DNA of 64,000 bases from Methylotenera oryzisoli (GCA_945881735.1 CAMCVF010000009.1:1-64000), one strand, 5' to 3'. Positions 1 through 7,211 are shown, counted from the stretch's first letter. Numbers and translations: made by a program. The notes: generated by a model not told the origin, from the letters alone.

Positions 1-554
1 TCGGTCGTAGTGGTAGACGCAACGTTTGTTAGTGCTGCGCCGCCGAAGAAGAACGAGGCAAGTTGCGGGGAGGTTGTGCCAAATTCAGTCGTAGTGAGAG
101 TAAATTCTCCAGATGCTGACAATCTAAACGATAGAGTAGTATCGATAGACGACAGGAGGCTACCGCGCAGATCGATATATTTACTGCCGATCTGGTTAGT
201 CCCGCTTGACGTTACTAATAAATCAAGGTCGTCGTAATTGGAAGTGTCTACGTTAAATGTCGTTGTGATTGTCGGCGTTAGATAGTTTGCTTGCAATCCT
301 GTCGTAGTCTCTGTGGGGGCGGTAATTACTTCACTGCTCAGAGTCGAAGAGGTCGTACTGTTGCTATTGTAGCTCGGACTAACATTGGTGTTCTGTGTGA
401 TTACTGGTGATGATGTCGTAACTGTTGGCGTTCCCAGATTGGAAATGAAGGTCTGGATGTCCGAAACAGATAATATAGATGGAGCCGCATTGGCTGAAAG
501 AGCCGATGCTGATAAAGTCAACGCTAGCGCTAGTTTTAAAAGTTTCGTTCGCAT
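1..554 (-). CDS. Secreted Ser/Thr-rich protein, C-terminus cut by window edge
   Basis: An open frame runs from an ATG at 554-552 to the left edge without a stop (184 codons). The SD-like GAGGT lies just upstream. The N-terminus is a clear Sec signal peptide: two Lys/Arg residues, a Leu/Ala-rich core, and an SANA-A cleavage site near residue 24. The mature part is very rich in Thr, Ser, Asn and Val, with short runs such as TTTT and NSNSTTSS, as seen in exported adhesin-like or extracellular proteins. I recognise no named domain. Codon use looks somewhat richer in GC-ending codons than in neighbouring genes, which may indicate a recent origin. The rest of the protein lies outside the window, so no function is assigned. 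Confidence 0.7.
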   Translation of the reverse strand, partial: MRTKLLKLALALTLSASALSANAAPSILSVSDIQTFISNLGTPTVTTSSPVITQNTNVSPSYNSNSTTSSTLSSEVITAPTETTTGLQANYLTPTITTTFNVDTSNYDDLDLLVTSSGTNQIGSKYIDLRGSLLSSIDTTLSFRLSASGEFTLTTTEFGTTSPQLASFFFGGAALTNVASTTTT

Positions 555-761
555 TTAGTTACCTCTTTATTAACAAATTTTAAATATTAAATTCTAATTT
601 AACATAATAATTAACCAATGTTTCGGCATAATGAAATCAAGCATGTTTTTACTAGTCCTTTCGTACTTAATAAATCGCATTCTTGTGACGATTTTATGTG
701 TTTCATCATAAGCTGTTAAACACCTATAAATCCCCACCTTAAATCTCACCCCTATAAGAGC

Positions 762-784
762 AAAAAAGGAGCCTAAGCTCCTTT
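762..784 (-). terminator. Rho-independent terminator
   Basis: A perfect 8-bp stem (AAAGGAGC/GCTCCTTT, loop of 4) at 765-784 is followed, reading on the minus strand, by a run of six T (767-762). It would end minus-strand transcripts arriving from the DUF2141-DUF2269 pair. Confidence 0.8.
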
Positions 785-874
785 GCTAAACTGGCACAGG
801 TTCCTATGCCAAAGAGGATAAATACAAATCAAATTCGCCTACAACTCAACTACAAATCTGTAAAACCTAAGATT

Positions 875-900
875 AAAAAAAGCCCACATTTCTGTGAGCC
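875..900 (-). repeat. Second copy of the tRNA-Phe terminator hairpin
   Basis: Positions 875-899 match 2731-2755, the terminator of the tRNA-Phe gene, at 24 of 25 bases; the one difference is in the loop. Read on the minus strand it is a G/C-capped stem followed by seven T, so it can itself terminate transcription. Its presence about 1.85 kb away in the same orientation makes the interval between them a candidate insertion next to the tRNA. Confidence 0.65.
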
Positions 901-1021
901 TTTAGTAAGTGGGGGCACAATCGAACAAATCTATTAAATAATTGATTAATAAATAATTTTAAATTTAGTTACTATTGGGTTATCCCCAAATTTACCCCAA
1001 AAATATAAAATCGTAGCCTAT

Positions 1022-1495
1022 CTAAACTGGTTTGAATACCATCCAGTAAATATTGATAAGGGGCAGCAAAACAGCAAGACTGCCAAATATATTCCAGCGT
1101 TTACTTAATTTCCAGTACTCATCAGGAATTGCTTTGCCGTGTGCAAAGTTACGTGCCATGCGTGATTGTTTTATTTGTGTTGGGATTAAAATGGCAACCC
1201 AAATAATTCCTGATGCGATGAAAAGACAACGTCCCCAAGTTATCCATTGAATGTCCCAAGAATTAGCCATAAATCCATAAGACATTGAGTCTCCAGCTAT
1301 GACAGACATTAAAACCCCTGGGACTGTAAATACAAAATCTGTAAGTGTTACTTGCCTTTGCGCAAAGGATATAACGCTAGGGTCTTTTGTTTTATCCGCC
1401 ATAAACTTCCACCACGCTGTCACGATGATATTGCCCATTAGCAAAATGACACCGAAAATATGAATCGATTTTAATACTAAATATGAATTCCCCAT
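1022..1495 (-). CDS. DUF2269-family integral membrane protein
   Basis: This 157-residue protein has four hydrophobic segments (about 5-28, 53-73, 85-106 and 132-154). The N-terminal KSIHIFGVILLMGNII pattern is characteristic of the DUF2269 family of predicted inner-membrane proteins, whose function is unknown. It lies 47 bases downstream of the DUF2141 gene on the same strand, and a strong terminator follows at 784-762, so the two are probably cotranscribed. The family call rests on the N-terminal HxxG...G membrane helix and overall length; the role is not known. Confidence 0.7.
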   Translation of the reverse strand: MGNSYLVLKSIHIFGVILLMGNIIVTAWWKFMADKTKDPSVISFAQRQVTLTDFVFTVPGVLMSVIAGDSMSYGFMANSWDIQWITWGRCLFIASGIIWVAILIPTQIKQSRMARNFAHGKAIPDEYWKLSKRWNIFGSLAVLLPLINIYWMVFKPV

Positions 1496-1542
1496 TTATA
1501 AAATCCCCCTGTAGTAATTTATTTGCTGAATATGACTTTTTA

Positions 1543-1980
1543 TCAGTAATGCATTTGTAGAGTAACTTTTAACGTTTTCTCATTTAGTAATACTTTAGAT
1601 TCTTCAAAAGTTGGTGGTCTGAAAGTATGGGTGATATTTTTGGATGATGCCCAGCCCTCTTTAGGAATGCCCAAGGCGTTTGTATCAAGTTGGCGATTAT
1701 TATTGATATCATGCACTACAGAAATTGCGTATAACTTATCAGTCGGGACTTCAAAGCTGCATAAAGCAATATCTTTATCAACACTCGCATCTTTAATTTG
1801 GATTGCTTTGGATGACTCCTTAGGAAACCCATCCTGCGAATCAAAAATCCCGCATATAAGAGTAGTTTTAGGGATTTCTTTTACACCTTTGATTTCCGCA
1901 GTAATAACACCAATATTTTCAGCGAAAGCATTTGAGTAAACAAAAAGATTAAACAATAATGAGAGGCAATATTTATTCAT
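1543..1980 (-). CDS. DUF2141-family exported protein
   Basis: The 145-residue product starts with a signal peptide ending near AFAEN. The body carries the DUF2141 signature: a conserved HDINNNRQLDTN segment followed by GIPKEGW.S and a C-terminal beta-strand region. DUF2141 proteins are small exported beta-sandwich-like proteins of unknown role. The start is supported by an AAGGAT ribosome site 8 bases upstream and a well-formed promoter at 2057-2030. It is divergent from a TetR regulator across about 90 bases, so it and the downstream membrane protein are the likely targets of that regulator. Confidence 0.8.
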   Translation of the reverse strand: MNKYCLSLLFNLFVYSNAFAENIGVITAEIKGVKEIPKTTLICGIFDSQDGFPKESSKAIQIKDASVDKDIALCSFEVPTDKLYAISVVHDINNNRQLDTNALGIPKEGWASSKNITHTFRPPTFEESKVLLNEKTLKVTLQMHY

Positions 1981-1993
1981 AAACTTAATCCTT

Positions 1994-2019
1994 TTAACTT
2001 ACTAAATTAACTTACTAAA
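1994..2019. repeat. Perfect tandem 13-bp repeat in the divergent intergenic region
   Basis: The 13-mer TTAACTTACTAAA occurs twice head to tail (1994-2006 and 2007-2019), directly upstream of the DUF2141 ribosome site and just downstream of its predicted transcription start. The position suits a regulator-binding site, although repeats of this kind can also be slippage products. Confidence 0.75.
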
Positions 2020-2029
2020 CATACTGTGT

Positions 2030-2057
2030 ATAATAATCATATTAACTGTACTGTCAA
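2030..2057 (-). promoter_or_regulatory. Predicted promoter of the DUF2141-DUF2269 unit
   Basis: On the minus strand a consensus -35 TTGACA (2057-2052) and a -10 TATTAT (2035-2030) are separated by 16 bases. Transcription would start near 2023 and give a leader of about 40 bases containing the tandem 13-mers. Confidence 0.6.
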
Positions 2058-2060
2058 GTA
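2049..2060. promoter_or_regulatory. Candidate operator TACT-N4-AGTA
   Basis: A perfect inverted repeat, TACT GTCA AGTA, covers the -35 element of the minus-strand promoter and lies 13 bases before the TetR start codon. A related half, TACTGTGTA, is at 2022-2030. Its placement between divergent genes is typical of autoregulating TetR repressors. Confidence 0.4.
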
Positions 2061-2072
2061 TAATAAACTGCC

Positions 2073-2702
2073 ATGAACTCAAATAACCCATTATTAATTA
2101 AGAAACGTGGCCGACCATTTGACCTTAAAAAAATGGAGTCAATAATGTCAACCGCTCACAGATTATTCACAGAGAATGGATTTGAAAGAACGACTATCGA
2201 TGCCATCTCTGATATGTCGGGTGTTACAAAGATGACTATTTACAGTCACTTCAAATCAAAAGAGGAATTGTTTGGTGCTACTATTTTAAGCAAAGTTGAA
2301 AACGTATTCTTACTTACAGATGAAGAGTTAGATCCTAACAAGCCTAAATATGGTTTAACAGTAATCGCCAAAAAATTTATTTCATTGATTAGAAAAGATG
2401 AAGTGTTGAGTGCGTATAGAACGATGTTCGCATCCACAGCTACATATCCTGAGCTTTGCAATACTTTTTATCAAAATGGACCTATGAAGGTGCATCGTGA
2501 AGTATCAGAGTATCTCAAAAGATGCTCAGGTACGAAGTCGCTCAATATCAACGATTTTGATTTAGCAGCAACCCAATTCTTATCACTATTTCAAGGATTA
2601 AATCATACGAAATGTTTACTGGGACTTGGTAAGCCATCAAAAAAACAGGATGACGATCTAATCTTAAAGAATGTTGAGTTTTTCATTAAGGCGTCTTGTT
2701 AA
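2073..2702 (+). CDS. TetR/AcrR-family transcriptional regulator
   Basis: The 209-residue protein has an N-terminal TetR DNA-binding domain at about residues 20-65 (AHRLFTENGFERTTIDAIS, then MTIYSHFKSKEELF), preceded by the basic KKRGRP segment common in AcrR/RutR-like members. The C-terminal half is the variable ligand-binding domain and resembles the AefR-like type. It is divergent from the DUF2141-DUF2269 pair and probably represses it. No good SD precedes the ATG, and a TATAAT (2059-2064) ends only 8 bases before it, so the message may be nearly leaderless. It converges on tRNA-Phe. Confidence 0.85.
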   Translation: MNSNNPLLIKKRGRPFDLKKMESIMSTAHRLFTENGFERTTIDAISDMSGVTKMTIYSHFKSKEELFGATILSKVENVFLLTDEELDPNKPKYGLTVIAKKFISLIRKDEVLSAYRTMFASTATYPELCNTFYQNGPMKVHREVSEYLKRCSGTKSLNINDFDLAATQFLSLFQGLNHTKCLLGLGKPSKKQDDDLILKNVEFFIKASC

Positions 2703-2727
2703 GCGGCAATCTTTACAATTATCAGAC

Positions 2728-2756
2728 ATAAAAAAAAGCCCACATCTCTGTGAGCT
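2728..2756 (-). terminator. Terminator of tRNA-Phe
   Basis: Read on the minus strand, the stem AGCTCAC/GTGGGCT (one G-T pair, loop AGAGAT) is followed by eight T. It begins 11 bases beyond the CCA end of the tRNA. A near-identical copy lies at 875-900. Confidence 0.8.
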
Positions 2757-2766
2757 TCTCTAATAC

Positions 2767-2842
2767 TGGTGGCCGGAGCGGGAATCGAACCTGCGACACG
2801 CGGATTTTCAATCCGCTGCTCTACCGACTGAGCTATCCGGCC
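2767..2842 (-). tRNA. tRNA-Phe (GAA), CCA encoded
   Basis: The 76-base cloverleaf folds fully. The acceptor stem GGCCGGA/TCCGGCC is perfect, the D-arm is GCTC/GAGC, and the anticodon stem GCGGA/TCCGC carries loop TTGAAAA, giving anticodon GAA at 2809-2807. The T-arm is GCAGG-TTCGATT-CCCGC, with encoded ACCA at the 3' end. The middle pair of the T-stem is an A-C mismatch where related tRNA-Phe genes usually show U-G or a Watson-Crick pair. A TATAAT with a GC-rich discriminator lies upstream and a terminator downstream. Confidence 0.95.
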
Positions 2843-2879
2843 AATTTGCATTTTTTATTTAACTATTTGCAAGTCGCGA

Positions 2880-2907
2880 ATTATAGCAAACTTCACATTA
2901 ATTTACA
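2880..2907 (-). promoter_or_regulatory. Predicted tRNA-Phe promoter
   Basis: On the minus strand a perfect -10 TATAAT (2885-2880) is followed by the GC-rich discriminator TCGCGAC, as in stringently controlled stable-RNA promoters. The -35 is weak; the best candidate is TGTAAA at 2907-2902 with a 16-base spacer. Confidence 0.5.
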
Positions 2908-3054
2908 GCGCAATTTGCGATTTAATTCAAACTTGGTAGTCAGGTTTTAGCATATTTACAATGTTGAACCTTCTTAAAGAGATAATATATTTAAGTTACA
3001 ACGTCATAATATATTGAATTACATCAACAAAATTAAAATGGAATTTCATTGGAA

Positions 3055-3570
3055 ATGTTTTGATTTGTTAAAGATGCTGGGGAGAAATTATTTGGTATTG
3101 GTGAGGCCAAGTTAGCCGATGTGGCATGAAATAAAGATTCTACTCCTGTTAATATATATGCAGCAAACATGGCAGCGGCCAATGCGTCTGCTGGTTACGT
3201 GGCAAAAATGAATTTAAGTGCGCAAGATTCAGCTATTGGTTTTGATGGCGCATCGTTTACGGTGATTGTGCAAGTTATGACGTACACACTAGAAACCAAA
3301 GAAAAGATTTTATTATGCGGTGGTAAGGAAGTAGGCTTTGAACATGTTCAAGATCCATTAGGTGAGATTGAAGCAGTCGTCGAGTCGCAATTTTATAAGG
3401 TGAAGCGTGGCAACGCATTATCTAAAATTGCCAAAGAGTTTTACGGAAATGCCAATGCTTATATGGGTATTTTTGAGACGAATAGGCCAATGCTTAGTCA
3501 TCCTAATAAAATTTATCCGAGAAAAATGCTATGCATTTCAGCACAACAACTTTTTAAAAATTTTTTTTAA
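3055..3570 (+). pseudogene. Decayed YgaU/Kbp-type BON-LysM protein gene
   Basis: The frame open from 3169 to 3570 encodes 133 residues ending in a LysM domain (about 75-128: FYKVKRGNALSKIAKEFYG, then KIYPRKML). It resembles the C-terminal part of the E. coli potassium-binding protein YgaU/Kbp. The same frame continues upstream to an ATG at 3055 and spells the family's N-terminus (FVKDAGEKLFG), but is broken by TGA codons at 3061-3063 and 3127-3129. Within the frame, conserved LysM positions have changed: RGDTL reads RGNAL, and the usual PGQ reads PRK. The BON region (VIVQVMTYTLETKEKIL) has lost its usual glycine and Asp-Gln. I read this as an inactivated gene; expression of a shortened LysM protein from 3169 cannot be excluded. 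Confidence 0.75.
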
Positions 3571-3591
3571 CAATTAATAAGGGGGTTTACC

Positions 3592-3879
3592 ATGAATACA
3601 TTTTTACGCGCATTATTAGCATGTATTTTTGCTCTAACACTGGTTGCAGGTTGCAGCAAATCTAATGATGCAGTAGAAAATATGAAAGAAGAAATGGGTG
3701 AGGTGGTTGACGCAACTAAAGAAGTCGCTGGCGCCGTGGCAACTGAAACTAAAGAAGTTGTGACTGATGCAGCAAAAGATGCGGCAACTGCCACATATGA
3801 AGCGGCAACAGAAGCCAAAGAAGATGCAGTTGATGCTTTACAATCGTCAAAAGATGCAGCGGCTGAAGCGGCTAAGTAA
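3592..3879 (+). CDS. Small Ala/Glu-rich helical lipoprotein
   Basis: The 95-residue protein has a lipoprotein signal peptide with lipobox LVAGC (Cys at residue 21). The rest is a low-complexity amphipathic helix of Ala, Glu, Lys, Asp and Thr in heptad-like repeats (KEVAGAVATETKEVVTDAAK), with no aromatic core. It probably lies along or spans the periplasm, tethered to a membrane. GGGGG 7 bases upstream of the ATG is a strong ribosome site. A terminator follows at 3942-3974, so it is a single-gene unit. The family is not recognised beyond resemblance to YtxH- or LEA-like helical stress proteins. Confidence 0.7.
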   Translation: MNTFLRALLACIFALTLVAGCSKSNDAVENMKEEMGEVVDATKEVAGAVATETKEVVTDAAKDAATATYEAATEAKEDAVDALQSSKDAAAEAAK

Positions 3880-3941
3880 TTTACTACCGCCATAAAGAGT
3901 AGTCTAATAATAAATATTTAGAAAAAACTATATTGAAATTT

Positions 3942-3974
3942 AACCCGCAAAGTTGAAAAGTTTTGCGGGTTTTT
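3942..3974 (+). terminator. Rho-independent terminator after the lipoprotein gene
   Basis: A perfect 10-bp stem AACCCGCAAA/TTTGCGGGTT (3942-3951/3962-3971) is followed by T3 more. Any cobT start inside this hairpin (for example 3953) is unlikely, which decides for the start at 3992. Confidence 0.85.
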
Positions 3975-3991
3975 CATTTAAACTATTTGGC

Positions 3992-5050
3992 ATGAAGACT
4001 TTCCATATTTTGCCTTTAGACAACAGCTTAAATGCCGCACTTTCAAATAAGATAAATCAAAAAACTAAGCCATTTGGCGCGCTTGGAAAATTAGAAGCTT
4101 TAGCATTTCAGACTGGCCAAATTCAACAAAGCTTAACGCCACAATTAAATAAGCCCAATTTATTAGTATTTGCTGGTGATCATGGCATTACGAAAAGTAA
4201 TGTTAGCCCTTATCCACAATGTGTTACTGCACAAATGGTGCTCAATTTTTTGCAAGGCGGCGCAGCAATTAATATTTTTGCGCGTCAAATGCATATTGAT
4301 TTACGCATTATTGATGCTGGTGTGAATCATATCTTTGCATCGCACCCATATTTAATTGATGCAAAAATTGCGATGGGCACAGCTAACTTTTTATATCAAC
4401 CAGCCATGACTCTTGATCAATGTGACCAAGCGATTACAGTAGGTGCAGCACTGGCCAAAGAGGAATTAGATGCTGGCTGCAACATAATGGGTTTTGGTGA
4501 AATGGGCATCGGCAATACCTCCTCTGCCAGCACCTTAATGAGTATATTGTGCGGCATACCGATTGAGCAATGCGTGGGCCGCGGCACTGGTTTGGATGAT
4601 GCCGGCTTAACGCATAAAACCAGCATATTGAAACAAGCCATTGCCCATCATGCGCTTGATGGGCGTGATGCGATTCAAGCGCTAGCAACCTTTGGTGGTT
4701 TTGAGATCGCCATGATGGCGGGTGCAATGTTGGCCGCGGCTGAGCAAAAAGCCATTTTGCTTATTGATGGCTTTATAGCAAGTGCTGCGTTGCTTGTTGT
4801 TTACAAAATGCAGCCTAATGTTTTAGATTATTGCGTATTTACCCATTGCTCAAAGGAGCAAGCGCATCGGCAACTATTAACTTGTTTACACGTAACAACT
4901 TTGCTAGATTTAGATTTGCGCTTAGGCGAAGGTACAGGGACTGCACTTGCATACCCACTGGTGCAAGCGGCGGTTAATTTTTTAAATGAGATGGCTAGCT
5001 TTGAGAGTGCCTCTGTCAGCCATGCACTTGATGCTGAGAGCCCTGTTTAA
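3992..5050 (+). CDS. cobT: Nicotinate-nucleotide-dimethylbenzimidazole phosphoribosyltransferase
   Basis: CobT activates the lower ligand of B12 by transferring phosphoribose from nicotinate mononucleotide to 5,6-dimethylbenzimidazole, giving alpha-ribazole phosphate. The 352-residue product matches the family's usual length and shows its signatures: the FAGDHGI segment near residue 65, QGGAAIN near 88, and the catalytic GEMGIGNTSSA block with the conserved Glu near 168. RGTGLDDAGL and a C-terminal LRLGEGTG follow. The start at 3992 was chosen because the upstream in-frame ATG lies inside a terminator. cobS follows 2 bases after the stop, so translation is probably coupled. bluB, which makes its base substrate, is 2 kb away on the other strand. 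Confidence 0.93.
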   Translation: MKTFHILPLDNSLNAALSNKINQKTKPFGALGKLEALAFQTGQIQQSLTPQLNKPNLLVFAGDHGITKSNVSPYPQCVTAQMVLNFLQGGAAINIFARQMHIDLRIIDAGVNHIFASHPYLIDAKIAMGTANFLYQPAMTLDQCDQAITVGAALAKEELDAGCNIMGFGEMGIGNTSSASTLMSILCGIPIEQCVGRGTGLDDAGLTHKTSILKQAIAHHALDGRDAIQALATFGGFEIAMMAGAMLAAAEQKAILLIDGFIASAALLVVYKMQPNVLDYCVFTHCSKEQAHRQLLTCLHVTTLLDLDLRLGEGTGTALAYPLVQAAVNFLNEMASFESASVSHALDAESPV

Positions 5051-5052
5051 AT

Positions 5053-5859
5053 ATGAAAAAACAATGGCAATATTTTTTGTTGGCCGTGGGCTTTTTTACT
5101 CGCATACCCGTTCCAAGCTTTAATGATTTTCAGGAATCGGATTTAAATCATGCCAGCAAATATTTTCCGCTAATTGGCATATTAATTGGCTTAATTGGCG
5201 CCCTTGTTTTTTATGTGACTTACTTATTTTTACCTAAGACGATTGCCGTTTTAACTAGCATGGCAGCTACTATTTATACCACTGGGGCCTTTCATGAAGA
5301 CGGCCTTGCTGACAGTGCAGATGGGCTTGGCGGTGGTTGGAATAAAGATAAAATCATCTCCATTATGCAAGATTCTAGGCTGGGTACTTTCGGCGCAGTG
5401 GCGCTATTCTTGATGCTTTTTGCAAAATTTCAAACGCTTAACGCCTTAAACTTTATCTTAATCACAATATCTCTCGTTACTGCGCATGCGCTAAGCCGCT
5501 TAAGTGCGTTGTGGATGATGCAAAGCTTGGACTATGTAAAAATAAGCGGTAAAGCTAAACCACTTGCGACGCAGATCAGTATGCGAAGCTTGCTGCTTGC
5601 AAACCTGTTCGGTTTGTTGCCACTTTTTGGAGTGATTCTTACATTAAATGTGAGCGATTACTCACATTTAATTATTTTAAAATTTTTGGCCTTTACATTA
5701 ATACCAATAGTATTAAGTTGGTTTTGGTGGCGCCACAAAATCAAACGCTGGCTGGGCGGCTATACAGGCGACTGTCTGGGCGCCACACAACAAATCACAG
5801 AGCTGGCATTTTATTTGGGTGTTCTTGCTTGGAGTATTAATTTAGGGTCTGACCTTTGA
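5053..5859 (+). CDS. cobS: Adenosylcobinamide-GDP ribazoletransferase (cobalamin synthase)
   Basis: CobS joins alpha-ribazole (phosphate) to adenosylcobinamide-GDP at the inner membrane, the last assembly step of cobalamin. The 268 residues contain the signature HEDGLADSADGLGGG (about 80-94), followed by DSRLGTFG with its acidic metal-binding pattern, and five to seven hydrophobic helices. The N-terminal FFTRIPVP motif is typical. It sits between cobT and the phosphatase cobC. Its TGA stop overlaps the TTG start of cobC, so the three genes form one tightly coupled operon. Confidence 0.93.
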   Translation: MKKQWQYFLLAVGFFTRIPVPSFNDFQESDLNHASKYFPLIGILIGLIGALVFYVTYLFLPKTIAVLTSMAATIYTTGAFHEDGLADSADGLGGGWNKDKIISIMQDSRLGTFGAVALFLMLFAKFQTLNALNFILITISLVTAHALSRLSALWMMQSLDYVKISGKAKPLATQISMRSLLLANLFGLLPLFGVILTLNVSDYSHLIILKFLAFTLIPIVLSWFWWRHKIKRWLGGYTGDCLGATQQITELAFYLGVLAWSINLGSDL

Positions 5860-6434
5860 AGCTTTTTTTAATTAGACATACTTCACTGCAAGTGCCTGCA
5901 GGCATTTGTTATGGGCAAAGTGATGTTGATGTTGCCAGCGGCTTTATGGATGAAGCACTACCTACACAACAAAAGCTTATCAATACCGCATTTGACGCGA
6001 TTTATGCCAGCCCTTTACAGCGTTGCTTAAAGCTTGCTAATGTACTGGAAATCGGAGAGCCGATTGTTGACAATCGCCTAATGGAACTGAATTTTGGAGA
6101 TTGGGAAATGTCTGCTTGGGATGATATTCCACGCGATATTTTTGATGCATGGGCACACAATTATGCCAATTTAGCCCCGCCAAACGGCGAAACATTTAGC
6201 CAACTGCAACAGCGTGGCATCCATTTCCTAGAAGAGATTTTAGCGCATTATCCAAAAGGCAATATCGCCATTGTGACGCACGGTGGCATGATCCGCGCCC
6301 TGCTGGCGCATGTGCTAAATATGCCACTTAAAGGTTTGTTTAGATTTACAATCGATTACGGCAGCATTACGCAACTAGAATTTGGTGATACAAAATTAGG
6401 GGCTGTACCCAAAATTAATTTTGTGAACCTTTGA
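5856..6434 (+). CDS. cobC: Alpha-ribazole phosphatase, histidine phosphatase family
   Basis: The 192-residue protein belongs to the phosphoglycerate mutase-like histidine phosphatases. The N-terminal catalytic site is LIRHTS (the usual RHG reads RHT), followed by SPLQRC, LNFGDWE and the second catalytic His in VTHGGMIR. These fit CobC, which removes the phosphate from alpha-ribazole phosphate or cobalamin phosphate. The start is a TTG at 5856 that overlaps the cobS stop (TTTGA), with no ATG nearby. It ends only 3 bases before the convergent S4 gene, so the 3' ends of the two transcripts must overlap. Confidence 0.88.
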   Translation: MKLFLIRHTSLQVPAGICYGQSDVDVASGFMDEALPTQQKLINTAFDAIYASPLQRCLKLANVLEIGEPIVDNRLMELNFGDWEMSAWDDIPRDIFDAWAHNYANLAPPNGETFSQLQQRGIHFLEEILAHYPKGNIAIVTHGGMIRALLAHVLNMPLKGLFRFTIDYGSITQLEFGDTKLGAVPKINFVNL

Positions 6435-6437
6435 GTG

Positions 6438-6656
6438 CTAAGCCGCTGAAGTTACCGTAATGCGATTATCAAAACATTCCACCACTTGCCCCACACGAAT
6501 TTTGGCGGTTTTACGCAATTCAGTTTTGCCATCTACCATCACAATGCCATTGGCCACAAATGCTTTGCCTTGGCCGCCGCTATCGGCAATGCCTGTAGTT
6601 TTAAGCAAATCGCAAAGTGCTATGAACTCACCTTTTAATTCAAATTGACTATTCAT
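6438..6656 (-). CDS. Small S4-domain RNA-binding protein (YbcJ-like)
   Basis: The 72 residues are almost entirely one S4 RNA-binding domain: FIALCDLLKTTGIADSGGQGKAFV, then NGIVMVDGKTELRK, then KIRVGQVVE. This arrangement matches the YbcJ group, which is thought to bind structured RNA; the exact target is unknown. It lies 6 bases downstream of cobU on the same strand and so ends the bluB-cobU unit, although nothing in it points to B12 metabolism. Confidence 0.85.
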   Translation of the reverse strand: MNSQFELKGEFIALCDLLKTTGIADSGGQGKAFVANGIVMVDGKTELRKTAKIRVGQVVECFDNRITVTSAA

Positions 6657-6662
6657 ATATAT

Positions 6663-7211
6663 CTATCCTTTTAGTTTAAGTGGCAAACCAGCAGCAATAA
6701 ACACCACTTCATCGGCTAGCTGCGCCACGACTTGATTCAGCCTGCCTTGCTCATCTTGAAACTGGCGATTAATTGCGCCTAAAGGAACAATACCCATACC
6801 TACTTCGTTGCTGACCAAAATGACTGTTCCAGCTAGCTTTGGAAGTACTTGCAGCAAAGCTTCGCGTTCCGATTGCCAATCTTGCGTTTCAGGCTGCGCG
6901 CAATCGGAGCAAATACATTGCGCTAACCATAAGGTGAGGCAATCTACAATCACGCACTGCCCAGCAGTGGCATGGTTTTGCAAGGCAAGTGCCAAGTCAT
7001 GAGCCTGCTCAACCGTTTTCCAGTCATCTGGGCGGCGGTTTTTATGGTGCGCCACCCGTTGACCAAACTCATCATCAAACACCAAGGCCGTAGCAATATA
7101 AGTCACAGGCAAGCCAGATTTTATTGCCAGCTGTTCTGCGTAGCTACTTTTACCAGAGCGTGCGCCACCCAAAATAAGTGTGACTTTACTTTGCATCATC
7201 ATTCCAACCAT
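6663..7211 (-). CDS. cobU: Bifunctional adenosylcobinamide kinase / guanylyltransferase
   Basis: CobU phosphorylates adenosylcobinamide and then transfers GMP to it, producing the AdoCbi-GDP used by CobS. The 182-residue protein shows the P-loop GGARSGKSSYAE, the RRPDDWKTVE segment carrying the guanylylated-site region, the VIVDCLTLW strand and the VSNEVGMGIVPL motif. The reading frame overlaps the end of bluB by 26 bases. Three ATG codons (MVGMMMQ) compete as starts; the first, at 7211, is used here, but the cluster at 7202-7196 is equally plausible. Its position opposite cobTSC completes the nucleotide-loop pathway. Confidence 0.92.
   Translation of the reverse strand: MVGMMMQSKVTLILGGARSGKSSYAEQLAIKSGLPVTYIATALVFDDEFGQRVAHHKNRRPDDWKTVEQAHDLALALQNHATAGQCVIVDCLTLWLAQCICSDCAQPETQDWQSEREALLQVLPKLAGTVILVSNEVGMGIVPLGAINRQFQDEQGRLNQVVAQLADEVVFIAAGLPLKLKG

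Larger units (their letters stand above)
555..1021. other. Gene-free spacer with terminator and a tRNA-terminator-like repeat
   Basis: This 467-base gap holds no credible gene. It is AT-rich and contains a strong hairpin at 765-784 and, at 875-900, a near-identical copy of the hairpin that follows the tRNA-Phe gene; both are listed separately. A short string at 918-925 (AATCGAAC) matches the T-loop complement of the tRNA, but no complete cloverleaf can be folded around it. Confidence 0.6.

Noticed and set aside
918-925. Second, degenerate tRNA gene next to the left repeat
   Set aside because: Only the T-loop-like AATCGAAC is shared; flanking bases do not form a T-stem or acceptor stem.
2750-2950. 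Plus-strand open frame across the tRNA-Phe gene
   Set aside because: It is antisense to a well-folded tRNA.
3953-3991. Earlier in-frame cobT start
   Set aside because: The ATG lies inside the terminator of the preceding lipoprotein gene, and the added residues do not match CobT N-termini.
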